A stretch of DNA of 64,000 nucleotides from Granulibacter bethesdensis (GTDB taxonomy: Bacteria; Pseudomonadota; Alphaproteobacteria; Acetobacterales; Acetobacteraceae), in NCBI RefSeq assembly GCF_001889545.1, contig NZ_CP018194.1:682001-746000 (forward strand). Direction: 5' to 3'. The translations under genes were made by a program, and so were the position numbers. Below the pieces are notes generated by a model. The model saw nothing but the letters and a program-made list of their open reading frames with translations, did no database searches and was not told where the DNA came from. This document shows, piece after piece, positions 47,900 through 56,413 of the stretch (the stretch's first letter is position 1; each line of letters opens with the position of its first letter).

Positions 47900-47934
47900 A
47901 AAGGGGCCGCGACCGGATTGGTCCTGCCCCTTTT
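47900..47934. terminator. Terminator between convergent small-secreted and sulfotransferase-like genes
   Basis: AAAGGGGC at 47900-47907 pairs with GCCCCTTT at 47926-47933, with an inner GACC/GGTC pair; TTTT follows on the right. It can serve the plus-strand gene and perhaps the opposite one. Confidence 0.75.
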
Positions 47935-47941
47935 CTGTCTG

Positions 47942-48550
47942 TCATGACCGGGTCAGTGTTTCAACCATGGCATAATCCTGCCGGTAATAATGACGGATAA
48001 TCCGGCGGGCTTCGGGTGAAACCTCAATCATTGTAGCGTGGGACGGATTGAAGGGCTTGCGGAATATGGCCGCTTCTTTCGCACCGACCAGATCGACCAT
48101 CGCATCATGCAATTGGCTGAGTTCAATAGCATGGGAATAGCGGATCGGATGCAGATGCCGATATTGCGGCACGACATGCGGATCGCCGTTCAACGAAGCA
48201 AAAACAGCAAATTTCTCAAATGTTGACGGCTCTTCCCGCATGATATGTCGATATCGCGCGATCAGATCCTCTGCATTGTGTCGGTCAAGAATTTTATTGC
48301 GAAACAGGCTGACAAGGCGCGCTTCAGGATCACGCCAGACAAAGATGCGGGCATCGTAACGGCCGTATGGCCAGCGTTTGTATATCCGCGGAATATGCCC
48401 AATGCGTATTTCGGGATCGAGACCCATCGCAGCCTTGAAGCTGCTGCACCCGTTTTTGCGAATATAGGCATACAGAATACGCTTTCCGCCCAGTATGAAG
48501 CTCAGATGCTGTCTGCCGGGCCAGAAGCGCCCGCGATTGTCGAAAGGCAC
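47942..48550 (-). CDS. Sulfotransferase family 2-like protein
   Basis: 202 residues from a GTG. The N-terminal YAYIRKNGCSSFKAAMG corresponds to the 5'-phosphosulfate loop (PKxGCTS/W of carbohydrate sulfotransferases). VWRDPEARLVSLFRNKI corresponds to the 3'-phosphate site (RDPxxRxxSxYxxK). HPIRYSHAIELSQLHD is as in family 2 enzymes. It probably transfers sulfate from PAPS to a sugar or lipid at the cell envelope. It stands alone, with a start near an AT-rich spacer, and no PAPS synthesis genes nearby. Confidence 0.7.
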   Translation of the reverse strand: MPFDNRGRFWPGRQHLSFILGGKRILYAYIRKNGCSSFKAAMGLDPEIRIGHIPRIYKRWPYGRYDARIFVWRDPEARLVSLFRNKILDRHNAEDLIARYRHIMREEPSTFEKFAVFASLNGDPHVVPQYRHLHPIRYSHAIELSQLHDAMVDLVGAKEAAIFRKPFNPSHATMIEVSPEARRIIRHYYRQDYAMVETLTRS

Positions 48551-48726
48551 TGTTGCTGTGGATGGGATCGGGTGCGTCGTCAGGGGTTTGCTCCCAGTGT
48601 GCGGGTGAGGAAGCCCAAGCTATATGTGCGCAGGGTGTAAGGGGCTGATATAAATTGAAACGATGTGTTGCAGGATCGGGTTCGCTTCACTTTTATCAGT
48701 CAGTGTGGAAAACCCCTTGACAGCAT

Positions 48727-48747
48727 TTATGCTCATTTATAGCATAA
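48727..48747. promoter_or_regulatory. NadQ-type operator, distal site
   Basis: TTATGCT (48727-48733) and AGCATAA (48741-48747) form a 7-bp inverted repeat with a 7-base spacer. It lies about 65 bases upstream of the nadA start. A second copy of the motif lies 52 bp downstream centre to centre. The TATGCTC/GAGCATA pattern is the one I associate with NadQ in alphaproteobacteria. Confidence 0.6.
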
Positions 48748-48778
48748 TGGACGCAACAAAGGTCGGTCTTTTATCTTA

Positions 48779-48799
48779 ATATGCTCACAAAGAGCATAA
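48779..48799. promoter_or_regulatory. NadQ-type operator, proximal site
   Basis: TATGCTC (48780-48786) and GAGCATA (48792-48798) form a perfect 7-bp inverted repeat with a 5-base ACAAA spacer. It ends 13 bases before the nadA TTG and abuts the ribosome-binding site GGGAGG. A repressor bound here would block transcription and the leader region of nadABC. Confidence 0.65.
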
Positions 48800-48811
48800 T
48801 GGGAGGCGTGC

Positions 48812-49795
48812 TTGCTGGATTCGATCGAAAACGTTTCAATGCTTTACGACCGCGTAAGGCGCGTCATTCCCCCCATGGAATGGCCTGCTTTTGAAGGCGA
48901 TATCGAGGCGATCCTGCGGCTGAAGCGGGAACGCAACGCAGTGATTCTGGCGCATAACTACCAGACGCCGGAAATCTTCCACTGTGTGTCCGATATTGTC
49001 GGTGACAGCCTGAAACTTGCGCGGGAAGCGCAGTTCGTCGATGCTGATGTCATCGTGCTGGCAGGCGTGCACTTCATGGCGGAGACGGCAAAGCTGCTTA
49101 ACCCGTCCAAGACCGTGCTGATTCCCGATCTGGAGGCTGGCTGTTCGCTGGCTGACAGCATCACGGCGGCTGATGTACGGCTGATGCGTGAGCGTTATCC
49201 TGGCGTTCCGGTGGTGACCTATGTCAACACCTCGGCGGCGGTGAAGGCGGAGAGCGATCTGTGCTGCACGTCCGGCAATGCACGTAAAATCGTGGAGCGG
49301 CTGGCGCAGGAAGGCCATGAGCGCGTCATGATGATCCCTGACGAGTATCTGGCGCAGAACATAGCCAACGAAACCGGCGTCAACATCATCACCTGGGCCG
49401 GGCATTGCGAGGTGCATGAACGCTTCACGCCTGAACAGATCAGGGAGTTGCGGGCGGAAAACCCCGGTGTTGTCGTGCTGGCGCACCCGGAATGCCCGCC
49501 GGACGTGGTGGCGGAGGCCGATTATGCAGGCTCGACCGCAGGCATGTCGGATTATGTGGCGCACAACAAGCCGGGCCGTGTCGTTCTGATCACGGAGTGC
49601 TCGATGAGTGATAATGTGGCCGTGCATCACCCGGATGTAGAATTCGTCCGCCCGTGCAATCTGTGCCCGCATATGAAACGGGTCACTCTGGCCAATATCC
49701 GGCACAGTCTGGAAACGATGACCCATGAGGTAACCATCGATGCCTCCGTCGCCGACAGGGCGCGGCAGGCCGTGGAGCGCATGCTGGCGATCTGA
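48812..49795 (+). CDS. nadA: Quinolinate synthase A
   Basis: [4Fe-4S] enzyme that condenses iminoaspartate with dihydroxyacetone phosphate in de novo NAD synthesis. 327 residues from a TTG with GGGAGG 7 bases upstream; an internal ATG at 48839 is possible. Cluster cysteines are in [12 protein letters not shown], in HPECPPDVV and in [11 protein letters not shown]. Catalytic stretches [20 protein letters not shown] and [19 protein letters not shown] are present. First gene of nadABC. Confidence 0.96.
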   Translation: MLDSIENVSMLYDRVRRVIPPMEWPAFEGDIEAILRLKRERNAVILAHNYQTPEIFHCVSDIVGDSLKLAREAQFVDADVIVLAGVHFMAETAKLLNPSKTVLIPDLEAGCSLADSITAADVRLMRERYPGVPVVTYVNTSAAVKAESDLCCTSGNARKIVERLAQEGHERVMMIPDEYLAQNIANETGVNIITWAGHCEVHERFTPEQIRELRAENPGVVVLAHPECPPDVVAEADYAGSTAGMSDYVAHNKPGRVVLITECSMSDNVAVHHPDVEFVRPCNLCPHMKRVTLANIRHSLETMTHEVTIDASVADRARQAVERMLAI

Positions 49796-49850
49796 ACCGC
49801 TTCGATCCGGTTGCCCTTTCGCCATGCCGGCACTGTTGGAGTCCAGACAT

Positions 49851-51398
49851 ATGGATCAATCATCCCTCGATGGGCGGGTTGTCATCATAGGGGCGGGGCT
49901 GGCCGGGCTGATGACAGGCTTGCGGCTGGCGCCTGTTCCTTCTGTCGTGCTGAGCGTTGCTCCGTTCGGGGAGCAGGCGGCAAGCGGCTGGGCGCAGGGA
50001 GGAATCGCTTCTGCGCTTGGTCCGGATGATTCTCCGGCTTTACATGCTCAGGATACTCTGGCGGCAGGGGATGGACTCTGCGACCCTGATATGGTGGCCC
50101 GGATCACCGCTGCTGCTCCGGCAGCGGTGGAGGCGCTGGCGGAGCTGGGCGCCCGGTTTGATAGGGATGAGGCTGGCGCTTTCAGGCTGGGACTGGAAGC
50201 AGCCCATAGTCGCCGTCGCATCGTCCATGCGCAGGGCGATGGCAGTGGACGAGAGATTCTCCGCGCCGTGCTCACGGCAGCCAGAAACGAATCGTCGATA
50301 ACGCTGCTGGATTGTGCGCGGGCGGTACGGCTGATCACCGTCAATGGTGCCGTGGCCGGTTTGCTGTTTGTGCGGGACGGAGCATTTCATTGTATCCGCA
50401 CCGGCCGCGTGGTGATTGCCACCGGTGGCGTTGGCGGTCTGTATGCCCATACCACCAATCCGAAAGGAGCAACGGGAGCCGGGCTTGCTCTTGCGGCGCG
50501 GGCCGGAGCGTTGCTGGGGGATATGGAGTTCGTGCAGTTTCATCCCACTGCTTTTGATGCCGGACGCGATCCGATGCCGCTGATCAGCGAGGCCGTCCGC
50601 GGTGAAGGGGCCGCCCTGATCGACGAGACAGGAGACCGTTTTCTTCCTGACGATCTGGCGCCGAGGGATGTGGTGTCGCGTGGCGTTTTCCGGCGTCTCG
50701 CTGAAGGCCATCGCGTTTACCTTGACGCAAGAAAGGCGGTCGGTGCCCGTTTTCCGGTTCGCTTTCCGGCTATTGATGCCATTTGTCGGGAGGCAGGTCT
50801 CGATCCGTCATTGCAGCCAATACCGATCCGTCCCGCCGCGCATTACCACATGGGTGGTATCGTGGTGGATAAGGAAGGCAGAAGCTCCGTTCCCGGCCTG
50901 TGGGCGTGCGGTGAGGCGGCGTGCACAGGGCTGCATGGAGCCAACCGTCTGGCGAGCAATTCGTTGCTGGAGGCCGCCGTCACCGGTGGCTGGGTTGCGG
51001 AGAGCATCGCGGCGCAGACGGCGCCGCCTGTTGTGCCGCTGCTGCCAGCGCCTGCCATGCCTGATGCGATCACATGTGGCGCCAGCGATGCCGTGCGTGC
51101 CGTGATGAGTTGTGATGTCGGCGTCCTGCGCGATCATGCGGGACTGAGCCGGGCTATTGCAGCCCTTCGCCCCCTTGCGGAGCATGATGATGCGGCCCTG
51201 ATCGGATTGATGATTGCCGATGCTGCGTTGGCGCGGAAAGAAAGTCGCGGGGGGCATGCAAGGGATGATTATCCTTCGACTTTGCCTCCATCCCGGCGCA
51301 GTGACTCGGCGGTAGCGGTGCTGAGGCGTACTGCCTGTGTGATGAATGCTCAGGCAAGGCCGGACAGTCCGGCAGTGCCGAAACGGGAGGTATCATGA
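49851..51398 (+). CDS. nadB: L-aspartate oxidase
   Basis: FAD enzyme that oxidises aspartate to iminoaspartate for NadA. From ATG 49851 it has 515 residues: MDQSSLDGRVVIIGAGLAGL with the dinucleotide-binding GxGxxG. Further features are GWAQGGIASAL, RRRIVHAQGDGSGREIL, the catalytic region HYHMGGIVVDKEGRSSVPGLWACGEAACTG as separate short stretches, and the C-terminal helical domain. ATG 49824 is an alternative start. The stop overlaps nadC by 4 bases (ATGA). Confidence 0.95.
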   Translation: MDQSSLDGRVVIIGAGLAGLMTGLRLAPVPSVVLSVAPFGEQAASGWAQGGIASALGPDDSPALHAQDTLAAGDGLCDPDMVARITAAAPAAVEALAELGARFDRDEAGAFRLGLEAAHSRRRIVHAQGDGSGREILRAVLTAARNESSITLLDCARAVRLITVNGAVAGLLFVRDGAFHCIRTGRVVIATGGVGGLYAHTTNPKGATGAGLALAARAGALLGDMEFVQFHPTAFDAGRDPMPLISEAVRGEGAALIDETGDRFLPDDLAPRDVVSRGVFRRLAEGHRVYLDARKAVGARFPVRFPAIDAICREAGLDPSLQPIPIRPAAHYHMGGIVVDKEGRSSVPGLWACGEAACTGLHGANRLASNSLLEAAVTGGWVAESIAAQTAPPVVPLLPAPAMPDAITCGASDAVRAVMSCDVGVLRDHAGLSRAIAALRPLAEHDDAALIGLMIADAALARKESRGGHARDDYPSTLPPSRRSDSAVAVLRRTACVMNAQARPDSPAVPKREVS

Positions 51399-52240
51399 CC
51401 CCTTTGCCCGATCTGTTGCTGGAACCACTGGTCCGTGCCGCTTTGCTGGAGGATCTGGGCCGGGCGGGGGACGTGACCACGGATGCCGTCATCCCGGCGA
51501 CGCAGACCGCGCGCGTGGCTTTGCAAGCACGTCAGCCTGGGGTTATTGCCGGGCTTGACCTTGCCAGGCTCGCTTTTCATCTGGTGGAACCGCGGATCCA
51601 TTTTTCTATCCATGTTCCTGATGGTGGCCGGGTGATGCCGGGTGATGCCATTGCCACTATTGACGGTCCTGCACGCGGGTTGCTGACCGGGGAGCGGGTT
51701 GCCCTGAATTTTCTGGGGCATCTCAGTGGTATTGCGACGGCAACAGCCGGAATTGCCGATGCGATTGCTCATACCAAAGCGCGTATATGCTGCACACGAA
51801 AGACGACACCAGGATTGCGTGCCGTCGAGAAATATGCAGTGCGTGCCGGTGGAGGCAGCAATCATCGCTTTGGTCTCGATGATGCGGTGTTGATCAAGGA
51901 CAATCACATCGCCATTGCCGGTGGCGTTGCGACAGCTATTGAGCGGGCACGTGCCAGCATCGGCCATCTGGTCAAAATTGAGGTCGAGGTGGATACACTG
52001 GCGCAACTGCATCAGGTGCTGGAATACGATATTGATGCCGTACTGCTGGATAATATGGACCCGGCCACTCTGCGGCAGGCAGTGGGGATCATCAATGGCC
52101 GCGCCATTGCTGAGGCCTCGGGGCGGATTACGCCGCAGACAGCGCCAGCCATAGCTGAAAGCGGGGTAGATCTGATTTCAGCCGGATGGCTGACTCATAG
52201 CGCTGCGGTACTGGATATCGGGCTGGATTTTCTGGACTGA
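51395..52240 (+). CDS. nadC: Nicotinate-nucleotide diphosphorylase (carboxylating)
   Basis: Converts quinolinate and PRPP to nicotinate mononucleotide. 281 residues. The family stretches TRKTTPGLRAVEKYAV, GGGSNHRFGLDDAVLIKDNH and EVEVDTLAQLHQVL are visible, with the PRPP- and quinolinate-binding Arg, His and Lys positions. Start ATG overlaps the nadB stop, so the operon is nadA-nadB-nadC. Confidence 0.96.
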   Translation: MTPLPDLLLEPLVRAALLEDLGRAGDVTTDAVIPATQTARVALQARQPGVIAGLDLARLAFHLVEPRIHFSIHVPDGGRVMPGDAIATIDGPARGLLTGERVALNFLGHLSGIATATAGIADAIAHTKARICCTRKTTPGLRAVEKYAVRAGGGSNHRFGLDDAVLIKDNHIAIAGGVATAIERARASIGHLVKIEVEVDTLAQLHQVLEYDIDAVLLDNMDPATLRQAVGIINGRAIAEASGRITPQTAPAIAESGVDLISAGWLTHSAAVLDIGLDFLD

Positions 52241-52270
52241 CGACCGGGTTTTCAGTCAACAGGAAGATCG

Positions 52271-52300
52271 GCTGTGGCAGATGCGTTCATCCGCCACAGC
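52271..52300. terminator. Hairpin between convergent nadC and sfnG
   Basis: GCTGTGGC pairs with GCCACAGC, with a further GAT/ATC pair inside a wide loop. It is 31 bases after nadC and just before the sfnG stop. No T tract; a terminator role is likely but not certain. Confidence 0.5.
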
Positions 52301-52307
52301 ACTGGTA

Positions 52308-53387
52308 TCAGGCAGCTATTTTCTGTCCGTTTTCCAAGGCACGCACCAGGGGGATGACCTGCTCCCCGAATGCTTTCAGCTCCTCCTGGAAATGAAGGAA
52401 GCCAGTCAGGACAAGGTCTACACCAAGCGATTTCAGATGCAGGATGCGTTCTGCAATCTGTTGCGGCGTGCCGATCAGATTGGTGCGGAAGCCGTCATTA
52501 TACTGCACCAGATCTTCAAACTTGCTGTCCTGCCACATGCCTTTTCCATCCGGAGATGACTGGCCGGCCTGTTTGACGGCAGTGCCGAATGCCTCGACTG
52601 CTTCCTTGTCCGCAGCGCCAACGATGCGGGCAAGTTCTTCGCGTGCTTCCTGTTCGCTGTTGCGTGCAATGACGAAAGCATTGACAGCAAATTTGACGGT
52701 TCGGCCGTTTTCCGCTGCCAGAGCACGGACCTTTGTGATCTGTTCTTTTAACCCATCCGGGTTATTTCCGTTCATGAAATACCAATCGGAAACCGCGCCT
52801 GCGTTACGCTGTGCCGCGCTGGAATTTCCGCCCTGGAAAATCTCCGGATGCGGTTTGCTGAGCGGTTTCGGATTGAGCGTAAAATCGTTGATCGTATAGA
52901 ACTCACCATCATAGCTGAAATGGTCAGTGGTCCAGATTCCCTTGAGAATATCAATAAATTCACGAGAGCGACGATAACGGGCCTCATGATCCGGCCAGCC
53001 AAGCCCCATGGCTTCCTGTTCACCCTGAAACCATCCGCTGACAATATTGACCGACCAGCGACTATTAAAAAGATGATCGGCTGTGGCTCCGATTTTGGCG
53101 ACCACCGCGGGATGCCACGGTCCAGGCAGAATGGCGGTGATCACGTGCAGCTTTTTCGTGGCCCCCAGCAAAGCAGCGGAAAACGTCGTGCTTTCATGCT
53201 GGGATTCAGCGCCATAGCTGCCGATGAAACGAATCTGGGTCAGTGCATAATCAAAACCGACTTCTTCGGCCGTGCGCGCAAGCTCGACATTGTAGTCGAT
53301 TCCCCAATGCGTTCGCTGGGGAATTTTACTGACCACCAGACCACCGCTGACATTCGGTACCCAGTAGGCAAATTTTAACTGGCTCAT
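52308..53387 (-). CDS. sfnG: Dimethyl sulfone monooxygenase SfnG (LLM flavin family)
   Basis: FMNH2-dependent luciferase-like enzyme that splits dimethyl sulfone to methanesulfinate under sulfur limitation. ATG 53387 gives MSQLKFAYWVPNVSGGLVVS, a SfnG-like opening. Other features are RWSVNIVSGWFQGEQEAMG, DHEARYRRSREFIDILKGIW and EIFQGGNSSAAQRNAG, which form the flavin site of the (beta/alpha)8 barrel. 359 residues. It lies 10 bases behind sfnB in one operon. An upstream in-frame codon at 53432 is inside sfnB and unlikely. Confidence 0.88.
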   Translation of the reverse strand: MSQLKFAYWVPNVSGGLVVSKIPQRTHWGIDYNVELARTAEEVGFDYALTQIRFIGSYGAESQHESTTFSAALLGATKKLHVITAILPGPWHPAVVAKIGATADHLFNSRWSVNIVSGWFQGEQEAMGLGWPDHEARYRRSREFIDILKGIWTTDHFSYDGEFYTINDFTLNPKPLSKPHPEIFQGGNSSAAQRNAGAVSDWYFMNGNNPDGLKEQITKVRALAAENGRTVKFAVNAFVIARNSEQEAREELARIVGAADKEAVEAFGTAVKQAGQSSPDGKGMWQDSKFEDLVQYNDGFRTNLIGTPQQIAERILHLKSLGVDLVLTGFLHFQEELKAFGEQVIPLVRALENGQKIAA

Positions 53388-53397
53388 TGTCGTACTC

Positions 53398-54705
53398 TCA
53401 GCTCCAGGCATGCAGGGGAGGATTGATGCCATTCAGGTAGTAATTGCCAATGGCCGCATATTTCCAGCGCACAGGATCGTGCAGCGTATGAGTCCGCGCA
53501 TTCCGCCAGTGGCGATCAAAATTGTATTTGCCATCCGTGGAGGAGGTTCCCCCCAGTTCGAAGAGTTTGTTGGTGGCTTCAATAGCTATTTCTGTTGTCA
53601 GAACCTTTGATTCGGCGGTGATAATCTGCGCACGGGCCACGGTATCCGTGGTCGGATTGGCGACAGCCTCATCAATGGCGTGGCCTGCTTTTTCCAGTAT
53701 GGCCAATGCGGCATTCAGACGAATCTGAAGGGAAGCAACCGTCTGAATGGTGTAGGGATCTTCCCAGGCATTATCCTGTCCGGCGTCAATCCAGGGACGT
53801 GCCTTCTCCCGGACGAACTGGATGGTGTCCTTGATGGCGGCTTCGGCGATGCCGGCATCGACAGCCGCCTGAATGATCTGGAAGATAGCGCTTTCCGCCT
53901 GCACCGTGGCCGGATCATAGGCTTTGAAACCGGCGATAAGATGGGTTTTGGGCACCCTGACATGATCGATCAGCACAGTGCCGCTGGCTGTGCCACGCTG
54001 GCCGAAAGCAGACCAGTCATTGATGACTGTCAGACCCGGTGCGTTACGATCGGCAATGGCATACCATGCGCGGTTCTGATCATCCAGCGCCACAATCGGC
54101 ACGAGATGCGCCAGCAATGCACCGCTGGAATAGTATTTGCGCCCGGTGACGATGACATGATCACCATCATCGGTAAAACGTGTGACAAATTCAGCAACGT
54201 TCTTGGTTCCCCGTTCCGAGAATGCATTGCCGAGACGTGTGCCCCGCAGAATCTTCTCGAACAGGATCGATTGTTGTTCCGGTGTTCCGTTGGCGCGGAT
54301 GGAGAAGACGATGCCCAGGTGATTCTGGGTGATCTGGCCAATGGAGGGGTCGGCTGCGGAAATGATCCTGATGACTTCAGCCACGGTCGCATAGGAAACA
54401 TCTGCGCCACCGAAAGCACGGGGCACATTGATCGCCCATAGACCAGACTGGGAATATTCATCCAGTTCATCCCTGGGAATGGCTGAATGTCGGTCTCGTT
54501 CCGATGCGCCTTCCGCAAAGCGTGCTGCAAGGCGGTGAGCGACTTCGATCGCTTCCGCATCGCTGGCAATGACATGGGCGGGCTGAGCTGGACGCGGCAC
54601 GCCGGGAACTCCCCGCTCACCGCTTCCTACCCGATGCGGCGTGGAAGATGTGTCTGGGGTCGATACTGTCCGCAGGCTTGCGGGATCGAGTTCCGTCACG
54701 CTCAT
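53398..54705 (-). CDS. sfnB: SfnB-family sulfur acquisition oxidoreductase (acyl-CoA dehydrogenase fold)
   Basis: 435 residues. The N-terminal 45 residues are Pro/Ser/Thr-rich and variable; after that comes an acyl-CoA dehydrogenase-like flavin fold: helical domain (AHRLAARFAEGASERDRHSA), FAD-binding middle (NAFSERGTKNVAEFVTRF, GRKYYSSGALLAHLVP), and C-terminal helices (FELGGTSSTDGKYNFDRHWR). It is close to SfnB/DszC-like flavoenzymes that work with sulfones or related sulfur compounds. First gene of the sfnB-sfnG operon, divergent from a FAD/NAD(P) protein across 159 AT-rich bases. Confidence 0.85.
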   Translation of the reverse strand: MSVTELDPASLRTVSTPDTSSTPHRVGSGERGVPGVPRPAQPAHVIASDAEAIEVAHRLAARFAEGASERDRHSAIPRDELDEYSQSGLWAINVPRAFGGADVSYATVAEVIRIISAADPSIGQITQNHLGIVFSIRANGTPEQQSILFEKILRGTRLGNAFSERGTKNVAEFVTRFTDDGDHVIVTGRKYYSSGALLAHLVPIVALDDQNRAWYAIADRNAPGLTVINDWSAFGQRGTASGTVLIDHVRVPKTHLIAGFKAYDPATVQAESAIFQIIQAAVDAGIAEAAIKDTIQFVREKARPWIDAGQDNAWEDPYTIQTVASLQIRLNAALAILEKAGHAIDEAVANPTTDTVARAQIITAESKVLTTEIAIEATNKLFELGGTSSTDGKYNFDRHWRNARTHTLHDPVRWKYAAIGNYYLNGINPPLHAWS

Positions 54706-54864
54706 GATCGGCTCCGGTATTTACTTATCTTGATCGTTTAATTTTTAAGATACGATTATCAGAGTGCATAAGGGGCGACTATGCAAGAGGAAATTTGCAA
54801 ACTATGATGGTTTTGAATTAATAACTAAAAATAATAGTGAAATTGATCTGGAAATTCTCAAGCG

Positions 54865-56352
54865 ATGCTCGTGCAGCCTGAACCCGCAAAAGAATTACAG
54901 CCTATCAGGGATCATGGGGTGTGCAGACATATTGCCCTGATCGGTTGTGGTCTGTCCGGAGCTGCTTTTCTGGCCCATCTTATCCGTGATCATCCTGATT
55001 TTTCAGGCAGAATCACGGTGTTGGAGCCTTCAGAAAAGCTGGGGGCCGGGTTGGCGTATGGCACATCCGACCCTGTCCACCGCACCAATGTCGCGGCAGC
55101 CCGTATGTCGCTTTTTCCAGACCTGCCTGATCATTTTGATGAATGGCTCAGACAGAGAAACGTGCCCCAGAGTGATGCGCACTCCACGATGGAGGATGGA
55201 AGGATATACGCCAGAAGATCGGTATTTGGGGATTATGTCGATGATACGATCCGCTCCATGATAGAAGCCGCCTCTGGAAGGGTTATAGTTCGTCATCTTC
55301 GGCTGCGTGCTATGTCGGCATCCCGCAATCAGACTGGTTGGGGGATTACGCTGGAAGATGGATCGCTCATTGCAGCGGATATTCTGGTGTTGGGCGTCAG
55401 TCACACCGCCCCTGACTTGCCCGCAGCTCTGCGCGGATTGGCGGGAGAAAAGGGATTGGTCGCCGATCCGTGGCGGCCTGACGCATTGGCGGATGTTGCG
55501 CCTGATGCGCCGGTTTGCATTATCGGCACGGGGCTGACAGCGTGCGACGTGATCGCCTCCCTGCGGGCGCGGGGGCATCGCGCGCCCATGACCGCCTTGT
55601 CCCGCCGCGGATTACTACCCCGCCCACGGACTCTTCTGCCGGTTGAGGCTGCTGGAGATTTCAGCACCGAGCCTGCCCGCACGGCTTCATCTCTGCTGCG
55701 CCGTATCCGCAGCACCATTGCTGCGGGTGAAGCACAGGGGCGCCCATGGGAGGATGTGATTGATGCGCTGCGTGTTCAGGCTCCCGTCGTATGGGGTGCT
55801 CTGGAGACAGCGGAAAAACGGCGTCTGTTACGACATGTGCGGCCATTCTGGGATGTACACCGTTTCCAGTGCGCTCCTCAGATCGATGCTGTGGTCAGAC
55901 AAGGGCTGGAGGAGGGCTGGTTGACAGTACGGGCCGCATCATTGGTCTCGGCGGTCAGTGAGAAATCCGGTGACATTGTGATCACGTCCCGCCCAAGGGG
56001 GCAGGCAGATATCAGCCGCCTGACCGTACGGGCCGTCGTGAACTGCACCGGCCCGGGCCATCGCTCGGTGGTAGAGGTGCATCCGGTTCTGCATGCGTTG
56101 GCGCAGCAAGGCGCATTACGCTCCGACCCTTGCCGTCTGGGTATTGATGTGGATTGGGAAAGCCGGGTGCTGGATCGTGACGGTACGGCGTGGCCCGATG
56201 CCTTTGTCGTAGGACCGCTGGCCCGTGGCACACATGGAGAGCTGATGGGATTGCCGCAGGTCACAACGCAGCCGAAGGCTGTGGCGGCGACGGTTGCGGC
56301 GCTCGCTGCAAAGAGTGTTGCCCGTGATGTGCCCGCGGATGCAGAGGCATGA
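54865..56352 (+). CDS. FAD/NAD(P)-binding flavoprotein (HpnW/COG4529-like)
   Basis: 495 residues. IALIGCGLSGAAFLAHLIRD (about 27-46) is an FAD-binding Rossmann motif; LGAGLAYGTSDPVHRTNVAA follows as in COG4529 proteins. A second nucleotide-binding site is CIIGTGLTACDVIASLRARG (about 215-234). The end segment GPLARGTHGELMGLPQVTTQ is also typical. Function unknown in detail; divergent placement next to sfnB-sfnG suggests a reductase or regulator partner in organosulfur use, but this is inference. A terminator follows. Confidence 0.78.
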   Translation: MLVQPEPAKELQPIRDHGVCRHIALIGCGLSGAAFLAHLIRDHPDFSGRITVLEPSEKLGAGLAYGTSDPVHRTNVAAARMSLFPDLPDHFDEWLRQRNVPQSDAHSTMEDGRIYARRSVFGDYVDDTIRSMIEAASGRVIVRHLRLRAMSASRNQTGWGITLEDGSLIAADILVLGVSHTAPDLPAALRGLAGEKGLVADPWRPDALADVAPDAPVCIIGTGLTACDVIASLRARGHRAPMTALSRRGLLPRPRTLLPVEAAGDFSTEPARTASSLLRRIRSTIAAGEAQGRPWEDVIDALRVQAPVVWGALETAEKRRLLRHVRPFWDVHRFQCAPQIDAVVRQGLEEGWLTVRAASLVSAVSEKSGDIVITSRPRGQADISRLTVRAVVNCTGPGHRSVVEVHPVLHALAQQGALRSDPCRLGIDVDWESRVLDRDGTAWPDAFVVGPLARGTHGELMGLPQVTTQPKAVAATVAALAAKSVARDVPADAEA

Positions 56353-56360
56353 TGCGGAGA

Positions 56361-56403
56361 GGAAGGAAAAGACGGGGCTTTTCAGCCGCTTTTCCTTCCT
56401 TTT
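56361..56403 (+). terminator. Rho-independent terminator after the flavoprotein gene
   Basis: GGAAGGAAAAG (56361-56371) pairs with CTTTTCCTTCC (56389-56399), an 11-bp perfect stem, and TTTT follows at 56400-56403. It is 8 bases after the stop. Confidence 0.88.
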
Positions 56404-56413
56404 GGTGAGATAC

